Part shown: piece after piece, positions 57,005 to 64,000 of the stretch
Numbering within the stretch: position 1 is the first letter of the stretch
Layout: every line of letters starts with the position of its first letter
Origin: Enterococcus sp. CSURQ0835
GTDB lineage: Bacteria; Bacillota; Bacilli; Lactobacillales; Enterococcaceae
Assembly (NCBI RefSeq): GCF_902706605.1
Contig: NZ_CACSLH010000004.1
Coordinates: 58,778-122,777, forward strand
Length of the DNA stretch: 64,000 bases
Reading direction: 5' to 3'
Program-made: the position numbers and the translations under genes
The notes under the pieces: model-generated
The model's database searches: none
What the model was told of the DNA's origin: nothing
What the model saw: only the letters and a program-made list of their open reading frames with translations

Positions 57005-57909
57005 TCTTTTTTCGTTAATTTTGCTAAAGTTGTTTGAAAAATTTCAGGTAGCGGCGCTTCAAAGACCATTTCGGCTCCCGTAGTAGGATGCGTGAAACCC
57101 AACAGCTTGGCATGTAAAAATTGTCCATGTCCAGGTAACGTTTTTTTCGGTCCATATAACGGGTCCCCAGCAACAGGATAGCCGATGTATTGCATGTGGA
57201 CCCGGATTTGGTGCGTCCGCCCCGTTTCTAATTGTAATTCCACGAGGGTGAAGCCGACAAAGCGTTCCAATACGGTAAAGTGTGTGACAGCTGGTTTCCC
57301 ATCGGCTACAACAGCTTGCATTTTACGATTGACTTTTGAACGACCGATGGGTGCTTCTATCCGGCCTTTTTCATGGGGGATCTCGCCATGGACGAGAGCG
57401 ACATATTTTCGCAGTGAGGTCTTATCTTTTAATTGTTTGGCTAGCGCTTCATGCGCGCGGTCATTTTTGGCGACCATCAATAAGCCAGATGTATCTTTGT
57501 CGATGCGATGGACGATCCCAGGACGCACGACGTCATTGATCGTTGAAAGATCTTTGACTTGATACAACAAGCCATTGACTAAAGTCCCGTGGCTGTGACC
57601 AGCTGATGGATGGACCACCATGCCTTGCGGTTTATTGACCACGACGACATCTTGATCCTCATACACGATCTCCAAGTCCAGATCCTCTGGTAACAGTTCT
57701 AGTTCTTCTGGCTCTGGAATTCGGATTACGATCACATCGCCCGCTGCAACTTTATAATTTGCTTTGACGACTTTACCTTTACTAGTGACGTGTTGTTCTT
57801 TGATCCACTGCTGGATCTGAGAACGGGAATATTCCGGTAAACGCTCGCTCAACACTTTATCGAGCCGACCGGTTTCTTTGTGAATGATTACTTCGATTTC
57901 ATTTTCCAT
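57001..57909 (-). CDS. RluA/RluD family 23S rRNA pseudouridine synthase
   Basis: 302 residues from ATG 57909 (GAGAG site); an upstream ATG at 57924 is possible. N-terminal S4 RNA-binding domain (RLDKVLSERLPEYSRSQIQQWI), catalytic HRIDKDTSGLLMVAKN (Asp near residue 140) and C-terminal TGRTHQIRVHM. Fits the YlyB/RluD group. Overlaps the lspA end by about 11 bp. The pyr promoter sits in its last codons. Confidence 0.93.
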   Translation of the reverse strand: MENEIEVIIHKETGRLDKVLSERLPEYSRSQIQQWIKEQHVTSKGKVVKANYKVAAGDVIVIRIPEPEELELLPEDLDLEIVYEDQDVVVVNKPQGMVVHPSAGHSHGTLVNGLLYQVKDLSTINDVVRPGIVHRIDKDTSGLLMVAKNDRAHEALAKQLKDKTSLRKYVALVHGEIPHEKGRIEAPIGRSKVNRKMQAVVADGKPAVTHFTVLERFVGFTLVELQLETGRTHQIRVHMQYIGYPVAGDPLYGPKKTLPGHGQFLHAKLLGFTHPTTGAEMVFEAPLPEIFQTTLAKLTKKD

Positions 57910-58357
57910 TTTTTTCTCTCTCATCTAATAGAATGTAAATAAAGATCATGGCGACTCCGATCACAAGTGCCATATCCGCAATATTGAAGATCGGAAAGTT
58001 GATAAAATCCAGTTGGAACATATCAACTACATACTGCAAGCGAATCCGATCAATAAAATTTCCGACCGCGCCAGCTAAAAATAAACTCAGCCCGATCGTC
58101 AACCACTTGCTTTCCTGCCGGTGACGCGCTAAATAATAGATCCCGCCGCCAACAGCCGCTACTGTGATCACGATAAAAAAAAGTTGCTGGCCGGCAAAAA
58201 GACTAAAGGCTCCACCGGTATTGCGGATGTAAGTCAACGACAAAACATGCGGGAGCACTTGGTGGCTGTCTCCTAGATTAAAATTGGCGACGATCCACGC
58301 CTTGAACAGTTGATCCGCTAAGATCACAGCTAGACTTAACACTAAATAAATGATCAC
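57899..58357 (-). CDS. lspA: Lipoprotein signal peptidase
   Basis: Removes signal peptides from prolipoproteins in the membrane. 152 residues, four helices; conserved RNTGGAFSLF near residue 50, GAVGNFIDRI and DMFQLDFINFPIFNIADMAL with the two catalytic Asp. One base separates it from the upstream CBS gene, and its end overlaps the RluD-type gene. Confidence 0.96.
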   Translation of the reverse strand: MIIYLVLSLAVILADQLFKAWIVANFNLGDSHQVLPHVLSLTYIRNTGGAFSLFAGQQLFFIVITVAAVGGGIYYLARHRQESKWLTIGLSLFLAGAVGNFIDRIRLQYVVDMFQLDFINFPIFNIADMALVIGVAMIFIYILLDEREKNGK

Positions 58358-58358
58358 C

Positions 58359-59060
58359 CTATTCTTCCTCTTTCTGATTATAAATATCCCGTGGCCGAAT
58401 GATCCCTAATAAATTGCCGTCAGGATTGCCATCTTTGGTGATCAAGATCGCTTCTAACAACTTCTCAGTGTGGAACATTTTTTCGACCTCGGTTACCGTT
58501 ACATCGCCCGCTACAAATTCAAAATTCGCGCGCTTTTGCGTCATAGTCAACAGCTCTTGGACCGTTTGATCCGTCAATTCGATCGGTCCGTTCAAACTAG
58601 CTTCTGCAAAAAACAAACCAATCGTCCGTAATGTGACCAAGCCTTGAAAGACACCTCGGTCATAGATTGGAAATTGAGAATAGCGTTTTGCGGCGACACT
58701 TTTCATCAGTTCTAAAAGTGGCAAAGTCTGCTCAAAGCCAGTTACTTTTTTAGCAAAGCGCGGTAAGACTTTTTCCGGATCCGTCAACGCTTTTTCAATC
58801 GTTAAGATCCGTTCGACGGCCCACGGATTTGGTTCAGCGATCACAAAATCATCCGCGATCTGATCGTGCACGATTGCATTACGCAATTGCGCCAGTTGTA
58901 ATAGATCATTTTCGTGCGCGCCCACGAGATTGTCCCGTTTTTTCGATAGCCGGCGGACCATCTCGCTAAACCCCATACTGCTGGGATTGCCTAATTGCCG
59001 TTTCAATTCTTTTTCGATGCGATTGTAACTACTCAAAAATGTTTCTGCTTGTTTGCCCAT
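58359..59060 (-). CDS. CBS-domain protein with HEPN-like N-terminal segment
   Basis: 233 residues. Residues 1-90 are helical and contain LRNAIVHD, with R60 and H65 giving the R-x4-H pattern of HEPN domains. Residues 100-230 are two CBS repeats (SVAAKRYSQFPIYDRGVFQGLVT; EKLLEAILITKDGNPDGNLLGIIRPRDIY), which usually bind adenine nucleotides. Function unknown; an adenylate- or dinucleotide-controlled RNA-binding protein is a guess. ATG after GGAGCG. Probably heads the operon with lspA and rluD. Confidence 0.8.
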   Translation of the reverse strand: MGKQAETFLSSYNRIEKELKRQLGNPSSMGFSEMVRRLSKKRDNLVGAHENDLLQLAQLRNAIVHDQIADDFVIAEPNPWAVERILTIEKALTDPEKVLPRFAKKVTGFEQTLPLLELMKSVAAKRYSQFPIYDRGVFQGLVTLRTIGLFFAEASLNGPIELTDQTVQELLTMTQKRANFEFVAGDVTVTEVEKMFHTEKLLEAILITKDGNPDGNLLGIIRPRDIYNQKEEE

Positions 59061-59181
59061 GAGTCGCTCCTTTCAAAAAATTTAGCGGACTGACACTTCT
59101 GTAGTATAGTAAAAATACGCTCGGAAAGAAAGTCTTTTCCATTTTACTAAGCGTTTGCGCCAATTAAATCCCGACATTAGC

Positions 59182-59239
59182 AAAAAACGAAAACGGATGA
59201 GCGCAGTTACGCGCTGGTTCCGTTTTCGTTTTTCAATCC
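59182..59239. terminator. Terminator of fhs
   Basis: AAAACGAAAACGGA / TCCGTTTTCGTTTT outer stem with an inner GAGCGC/GCGCT stem, T-runs on both strands. Confidence 0.85.
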
Positions 59240-59253
59240 TTTTCACCGTTTGA

Positions 59254-60930
59254 TTAAAACAATCCGATCGCATTTCCCGCTTGATCGACGTCCATATTCA
59301 AAGCAGCTGGTTTTTTCGGCAAACCTGGCATCGTCATGACATCTCCGGTCAACGCAACGATAAAGCCCGCACCGATCTTCGGTACAAATTCGCGGATCGT
59401 CACATCAAAATCAGTCGGTGCTCCCAATTGTTTTGGATCATCTGATAATGAATACTGGGTCTTGGCCATGCAGACCGGCAAACGATCCCAACCATATTTT
59501 TTGAAGCTGGCTAATTGTTGGCTCGCTTTTTTAGAATAGATCACTTCGGAGCCGCCATAGATTTCTCGAACGATCGTTGCGATTTTTTCTGGGAGATCAT
59601 CTTTATCTTGACTGAAGATTGAATGGAAATTCGTTTCAGCATTTGCTTCGATCACCTCTACGACCGTCTTAGCTAAATCGACTCCGCCATCAGCACCTTT
59701 TTCCCACACACTCGCTAGCTCGACTTTGACTCCTTCGTTTTCACACAATTCTTTCAATAAGTCGATCTCTTTTTGCGTATCGCTGATAAATTCGTTAATC
59801 GCAACGACTACTGGCAGCCCATACTTTTGCATGTTTTGGATATGTTTAGCCAAGTTAGCGAACCCGTCTTTTAAAGCCGCTAAGTTTTCAGCACTCAACT
59901 CATTTTTTTCAACTCCGCCATGCATCTTAAGCGCACGGATCGTCGCGACAATCACCACGAGATCAGGCGCTTTGCCAAGGTTCGGAACTTTGATATCTAA
60001 AAATTTCTCGCCACCTAAATCAGCACCGAAACCGGCTTCAGTCACTGTGTAGTCGCCACAATGTAACGCCGTTTTAGTTGCGATGATACTATTACAGCCA
60101 TGGGCGATATTGGCAAACGGTCCACCATGAACAAAAGCTGGTGTTTGGTAGATTGTTTGGACTAAGTTCGGTTTGATCGCGTCTTTTAAAAGCAACGCCA
60201 ACGCGCCTTCCACTTTTAAATCACTGACAGTGACTGGCTGACGGTCAAAGGTGTACGCTACGACGATGTTTGCCAAGCGTTGTTTCAAATCTGCTAAGTC
60301 ATTTGCTAAACACAAAATCGCCATGATCTCGCTAGCAACAGTAATATCAAAACCATCCTCTCGCGGCACACCATTGACGGGACCGCCTAAACCTGCCACG
60401 ATCTGACGCAACTCACGGTCGTTTAAGTCCACCACACGCTTCCAGATCACGCGTCGGCTATCGATGTTCAGCTCATTGCCTTGATGGATATGATTATCTA
60501 GCAACGCCGATAACGCATTGTTAGCTGTCGTGATCGCATGCATGTCGCCGGTAAAATGCAGATTGATATCTTCCATCGGTAAAACTTGTGCGTAACCGCC
60601 ACCAGTCGCACCACCTTTTAACCCCATCACAGGTCCTAATGAAGGTTCTCGCAGTGCGATCACAGTTTTTTTACCTAACTGATTCAAAGCATCTCCCAGT
60701 CCGACCGTCACTGTTGATTTACCTTCCCCGGCTGGTGTGGGGTTGATGGACGTCACTAAAATCAATTTCCCAACTGGATTTTGTTTGAGACGCTCTAAAG
60801 CCGAAAATTCGATCTTCGCTTTGTATTTTCCGTGAAGTTCTAGATCATCCACACTTAAATCCAATTTTTCAGCAATCTCTGTGATTGGTGCTAAGGTCGT
60901 TTCTTGTGAAATTTCGATATCTGTTTTCAT
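59254..60930 (-). CDS. fhs: Formate-tetrahydrofolate ligase
   Basis: ATP-dependent formation of 10-formyl-THF for purine and formyl-Met synthesis. 558 residues. Nucleotide loop [18 protein letters not shown] near residue 65, [19 protein letters not shown] near residue 95, and [13 protein letters not shown] near residue 270. Length normal. A TATAAT at 60994-60989 (minus) is a likely -10. Single gene. Confidence 0.96.
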   Translation of the reverse strand: MKTDIEISQETTLAPITEIAEKLDLSVDDLELHGKYKAKIEFSALERLKQNPVGKLILVTSINPTPAGEGKSTVTVGLGDALNQLGKKTVIALREPSLGPVMGLKGGATGGGYAQVLPMEDINLHFTGDMHAITTANNALSALLDNHIHQGNELNIDSRRVIWKRVVDLNDRELRQIVAGLGGPVNGVPREDGFDITVASEIMAILCLANDLADLKQRLANIVVAYTFDRQPVTVSDLKVEGALALLLKDAIKPNLVQTIYQTPAFVHGGPFANIAHGCNSIIATKTALHCGDYTVTEAGFGADLGGEKFLDIKVPNLGKAPDLVVIVATIRALKMHGGVEKNELSAENLAALKDGFANLAKHIQNMQKYGLPVVVAINEFISDTQKEIDLLKELCENEGVKVELASVWEKGADGGVDLAKTVVEVIEANAETNFHSIFSQDKDDLPEKIATIVREIYGGSEVIYSKKASQQLASFKKYGWDRLPVCMAKTQYSLSDDPKQLGAPTDFDVTIREFVPKIGAGFIVALTGDVMTMPGLPKKPAALNMDVDQAGNAIGLF

Positions 60931-61151
60931 AGCTCTTCCTTTCCCGAACGATCAGTGCAAGTTTACCATTTTTTATTCGTCCGTCTACATTATAACGATT
61001 TCTTTCTTAAAAATCATTAGTTTGAAACTGGTTTTTTGCTAAAAATTTTCAACTGACTACTTTGACATTGATTCCATGATACAATCAAAAGTGAAAAAGA
61101 TAAACTGAAGTTGCTTCAATTTTTTCGCTATCGGGAAACACATCCCACTAT

Positions 61152-61190
61152 AAAAACGCAAAGATTACTCTTCTCGACTAATCTTTGCGT
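61152..61190 (-). terminator. Terminator enclosing the ebsA stop codon
   Basis: ACGCAAAGATTA / TAATCTTTGCGT, perfect 12-bp stem, T-run on minus; the stop at 61167-61165 lies in the stem. Confidence 0.8.
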
Positions 61191-61593
61191 CTTGATAATT
61201 GATCGTTAGTTTTGGGAAACGCTGGCGCAGATCTGCAACGAAACGCTCCCGACTTTTTTTGTGCATCAAGTAATGACGCTTTTTTTGCGGCGTGATGATC
61301 ACGAGCCCGTCATTTCCGACAACGATTTTTTTGATTTCGCTGATCTTAATCGTTTCTTTTTTCCAAAAGCGGCTATAGTGCAACTCGATCCGATCCGCCG
61401 TGATCTTAAAATAACGTTTCAATCCAATCAAAACGGCGAGAAAAAATGCGCCGATCATCAAATTGCCTTTTAAGTAAGGCCGTGTATTTTCCAAGGTCAA
61501 GATCAGACCATAAAATAAAATGATCAATGAGACAGACCAATAAATAATACTGAGGGATAGTTCAGGTTGCCAAAAATACCTTTTTGCTTTCAT
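61165..61593 (-). CDS. ebsA: EbsA family protein
   Basis: 142 residues with two membrane helices (about 17-35 and 45-60) followed by a PH-like soluble domain (FKITADRIELHYSRFWKKETIKISEIKKIVV). It matches the enterococcal EbsA family, named from the pheromone-binding region study and later described as pore-forming-like; real function is uncertain. Divergent from the RNase HI gene with only 26 bp between starts, the same pair I recall in enterococci. Confidence 0.75.
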   Translation of the reverse strand: MKAKRYFWQPELSLSIIYWSVSLIILFYGLILTLENTRPYLKGNLMIGAFFLAVLIGLKRYFKITADRIELHYSRFWKKETIKISEIKKIVVGNDGLVIITPQKKRHYLMHKKSRERFVADLRQRFPKLTINYQDAKISREE

Positions 61594-61619
61594 GCGATTC
61601 CTCCAAAAGGATGATTAAT

Positions 61620-62021
61620 TTGTTAAAAGTTTATACCGATGCCGCTACCAATCCCCAAACCAAAAAAAGTGGAGGAGGTCTTTTGATCGTCGGCGATGTC
61701 CAGCAACAGTTAGCCGTTCCATTAACTGAAACGACGAATCACGAAGCTGAGTTAGCGATCATCATCTATGCATTGCAGTATTTGCTGGAACACGACTTGC
61801 ACCAGCAATCGATTTTTTTATATTCCGATAGTAAAACGGCCATTAAAATTTTAGACCAAGGCCACACAAAAAACAACCGTTTTCAGCCATATTTAGCACA
61901 GTTTAATCAAATCAGTGCTAAATTTCAATTATTGATCTTGCAGTGGGTCCCCGAAAGTAAAAACAAAGGCGCGGATAATTTAGCGCGCCAAGGGTTGAAA
62001 TTACAAGATCGGCGAAAGTAG
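61620..62021 (+). CDS. Ribonuclease HI family protein
   Basis: 133 residues from TTG 61620, eight bases after AAAAGGA; an ATG at 61611 overlaps that site. RNase H active-site residues: Asp in VYTDAA (near 6), Glu in NHEAELAI (near 44), Asp in LYSDSKTA (near 70) and Asp in KGADNLAR (near 122). It is the short RnhA-like form common in lactic acid bacteria. Convergent with cls, overlapping by 21 bp with no terminator between. Confidence 0.88.
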   Translation: MLKVYTDAATNPQTKKSGGGLLIVGDVQQQLAVPLTETTNHEAELAIIIYALQYLLEHDLHQQSIFLYSDSKTAIKILDQGHTKNNRFQPYLAQFNQISAKFQLLILQWVPESKNKGADNLARQGLKLQDRRK

Positions 62022-63470
62022 TCGCGAAAACTTTTGTTTAAAATTCAGCCACAGTGATTGGTCTTTGATCATTTGATCCGTCAATAGTTGAGCATCGTGC
62101 ATATCTTTTTCAAACACACGCCGAAATTCTTTGGCGACGGCTGGATCGTAAATGAAACTAGAAACTTCAAAGTTCAACTCATAGCTCCGAATATCTTGAT
62201 TAGTCGAACCAAATGTCGCTAGCTCATCATCGACCACCATCGTTTTGGCGTGTAAAAAACCCTTTTTATAATGATAGATCTTAACACCGCGTTCATGTAA
62301 ATAATTCGCGTAGTACTGCGTCGCCCGATAAATAAATGGATGATCCGGCATATCCGGGATCATGATCCGTACATCGATCCCCGAGCGCACCGCGATCAAA
62401 AGCGCGTTGATCATCGTATCATCTGGAACTAAATACGGTGATTGGATCCACACACTTTTTTCAGCCGCTAAGATCAACCGGATAAACCCACCTTTGATGA
62501 CTTGTTCTTCATTTTCAGGACCATCGGCTACGATTTGCATCGGAACCCCTTTTTTGATCGATTGCGGTATCACGAAATATTCGGGTAAATAATCTAGCTG
62601 ATCTGTTTGATCTTTCACCGAAGCATTCCAATCGCGAATAAAGATCTCTTGTAACGTAAAACTCCCCGTTCCGACGATCCGGCCATGGGTATCTCGCCAA
62701 TAGCCAAAGCGTTTACTTTCACCTAAATACTGATCGCCCACGTTGAAACCACCTGTCCAAGCGATCTGTCCATCGATCACCACGATTTTACGATGCAAGT
62801 GATAGTTCAAACGGGTTTTCGCGATGATATTTTTTGAAGTGATGAAAGCCGTGACCTTACCGCCATTTTTACGTAGTTGGGCAAAAAATGCATTGTTGGC
62901 TTTGGGCGAGCCCCACGGATCATAAATCAAACGAACTTCGACTCCTTGCGCTGCTTTTTCTTCTAAGATCCGTAAAAAACGATTGCCGATGTGATCATTG
63001 AAAAAAGCATAATATTCGACATGGATGTTGCGTTCCGCTTTTTTCAAATCCGCGAACAAATGATCAAACTTTTCAGTTCCATCATAAAAAAAATCCAGTT
63101 GATTGCGAGCAGTCAACGGTGATTCATCCAATGAATTGAAATAATGCGACAGTGTTTTGGCGGCTGGATATAGTTGGGTCGGTGTATTGGTCGTCACTTT
63201 TTGATTGTCTTTTTCAATCGTTTCACCAATCTCTTTGACGCGATTTTTATCTTCTTGATCAAACAGATAAATCGTTTCGCCATCGATCCCTCGCCCGCAA
63301 AACGCATACAAAATAAAACCGATCACCGGCAAAAAGATCAAGGTCAACAGCCACGCTAAAATCGTCGTGATACTACGCGGTTTCCGAAAAACCGTGATTG
63401 CAGCACCGATCGCATTCAGCACAAAGATCCCACCGATCACTTGTTCAGCTAGCCCCATTTGTAATTCCAT
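62001..63470 (-). CDS. cls: Cardiolipin synthase
   Basis: Joins two phosphatidylglycerols to cardiolipin in the membrane. 489 residues: two N-terminal helices, then two phospholipase D domains with HKD motifs HRKIVVID (near 225) and HAKTMVVDD (near 403), each followed by GS/GG turns. ATG behind AAGGGGGG. Enterococcal Cls is a known site of daptomycin-resistance changes; I see no evident defect here. Confidence 0.95.
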   Translation of the reverse strand: MELQMGLAEQVIGGIFVLNAIGAAITVFRKPRSITTILAWLLTLIFLPVIGFILYAFCGRGIDGETIYLFDQEDKNRVKEIGETIEKDNQKVTTNTPTQLYPAAKTLSHYFNSLDESPLTARNQLDFFYDGTEKFDHLFADLKKAERNIHVEYYAFFNDHIGNRFLRILEEKAAQGVEVRLIYDPWGSPKANNAFFAQLRKNGGKVTAFITSKNIIAKTRLNYHLHRKIVVIDGQIAWTGGFNVGDQYLGESKRFGYWRDTHGRIVGTGSFTLQEIFIRDWNASVKDQTDQLDYLPEYFVIPQSIKKGVPMQIVADGPENEEQVIKGGFIRLILAAEKSVWIQSPYLVPDDTMINALLIAVRSGIDVRIMIPDMPDHPFIYRATQYYANYLHERGVKIYHYKKGFLHAKTMVVDDELATFGSTNQDIRSYELNFEVSSFIYDPAVAKEFRRVFEKDMHDAQLLTDQMIKDQSLWLNFKQKFSRLLSPIL

Positions 63471-63570
63471 CCAAATCCCCCCTTTTGTTACTGGTTTTTA
63501 TTTACTCTCAGTTGTTTTAAGTTAAATAACTTATTTTTTCATTATAGCGAGAAATACAAAAAATAACAAG

Positions 63571-63592
63571 GGAGTAAGACAGCTGTTATGCC
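63571..63592. terminator. Left half of a terminator-like hairpin, cut by the IS
   Basis: GGGAGTAAGACAGCTGT has the left-arm form of the hairpin at 34838 (AGAGTAAGACAGCT). The matching right arm is absent; IS sequence begins at 63593 instead. The eight bases GTTATGCC (63585-63592) are a candidate target duplication. Confidence 0.5.
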
Positions 63593-64000
63593 GGCTCTAT
63601 AATATCTAGTGTTGGTGGCAGAATCTGTCGCGAACACTTTTTTATCTTTTTTGAAAAAAAGCAAAAAGACATCTTGAAATCCTTTAGAATAAAGTCGACA
63701 AAAACCAATCAAAAGGAGTGCTTCAAGATATCCAACTCAAATTTTATCAAAGAAATCCTCGATATTCTAGACCTAAATCTCACGTTTTCAGATCAACCTC
63801 TTTCGCAGGAGTTTATTGATGGGGAATCCTGTAAGGTTTTTGAAGGAAAACGAACCTATCAACCTGAACACTACTTTCATTGTCACCAAGAAAATAAGCA
63901 AACCATTATCAAATGGGGCTGGAAAAAGGTTTCGATCCTCTTAAATGACGTAAGCAACTACAAAACTATTCTTCGAATCGTTAAACAGCGGTTTAAATGT
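63593..64000 (+). mobile_element. ISL3-type insertion sequence, left end
   Basis: Begins GGCTCTATAATATC, the GGCTCT-type terminus I associate with ISL3-family inverted repeats, 135 bp before a transposase reading frame. The right end lies beyond the window. ISL3 elements usually duplicate 8 bp. Confidence 0.7.
63728..64000 (+). CDS. ISL3 family transposase, N-terminal part (3' cut by window)
   Basis: 91 codons are visible, running open to the edge. The N-terminal zinc-finger-like part is seen: YHFHC-type (HYFHCH), IIKWGWKKVSILL and YKTILRIVKQRFKC, as in ISL3 transposases. The ribosome site AAAAGGAG is nine bases before an ATA codon (63728), where ATG would be expected; the next in-frame start upstream is a TTG at 63674 without a site. 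So the start may be mutated or non-canonical. Moves the element by cutting at the terminal repeats. Confidence 0.8.
   Translation, partial: MSNSNFIKEILDILDLNLTFSDQPLSQEFIDGESCKVFEGKRTYQPEHYFHCHQENKQTIIKWGWKKVSILLNDVSNYKTILRIVKQRFKC

Overview
This looks like a chromosomal stretch from a low-GC Gram-positive lactic acid bacterium, most likely an Enterococcus or a close relative. Pointers are the aroC-tyrA-aroA-aroK-pheA-LCP gene order, a low-affinity class B penicillin-binding protein of the PBP5 type, an EbsA-family protein, a PyrR-attenuated pyr operon and the start of an ISL3-type insertion sequence. I cannot name the species from sequence alone.

Layout. 1-5.8 kb: end of the aromatic amino acid operon (aroC is cut by the window edge) and an LCP cell-wall ligase. 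6-12 kb: an ABC-F gene broken by a one-base frameshift, a DegV fatty-acid binding protein, a two-gene unit of unknown function whose second protein fuses a MoxR/CobS-like AAA+ ATPase to a CobT-like VWA domain, and a DJ-1/PfpI protein. 12.2-14.1 kb (minus): probable vitamin B6 salvage (kinase, ECF S component, TIGR01440 protein). 14.9-15.76 kb: an AT-rich region with stacked inverted repeats and a probable truncated ABC gene. 15.8-19.4 kb: a UvrA2-like ATPase divergent from an MFS exporter. 19.4-30 kb (mostly minus): asnB, two translationally coupled unknown genes, a secreted DUF1002 protein, a PBP5-type transpeptidase, a guanylate-kinase-like protein, and a three-gene unit made of a PD-(D/E)xK-type nuclease, an sce7725-like protein and a GNAT acetyltransferase. 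30-34 kb: an EgtU/BilE-like ABC importer in one operon with a flavin disulfide reductase. 34-45 kb: housekeeping genes (YitT, DUF59, Rad3-like helicase with a nuclease domain, holin-like protein, UppP, P1B metal ATPase). 45.3-57 kb: the complete pyrimidine operon pyrR-pyrP-pyrB-pyrC-carA-carB-pyrK-pyrD-pyrF-pyrE with a PyrR attenuator leader. 57-63.5 kb: rluD-lspA-CBS protein, fhs, ebsA, RNase HI and cardiolipin synthase. The last 400 bp are the left end of an ISL3-type element.

How the parts relate. The pyr, aro and EgtU-like operons show tight coupling, with overlapping stop and start codons or very short gaps. Most operons end in strong hairpins, several of which form a related family and several of which enclose the stop codon. 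The best candidates for undescribed biology are the AAA-VWA fusion with its partner, the nuclease/sce7725-like/GNAT unit, the EgtU-like operon whose reductase lacks the usual His-Glu pair, and the coupled unknown pair at 21.6-23.6 kb.
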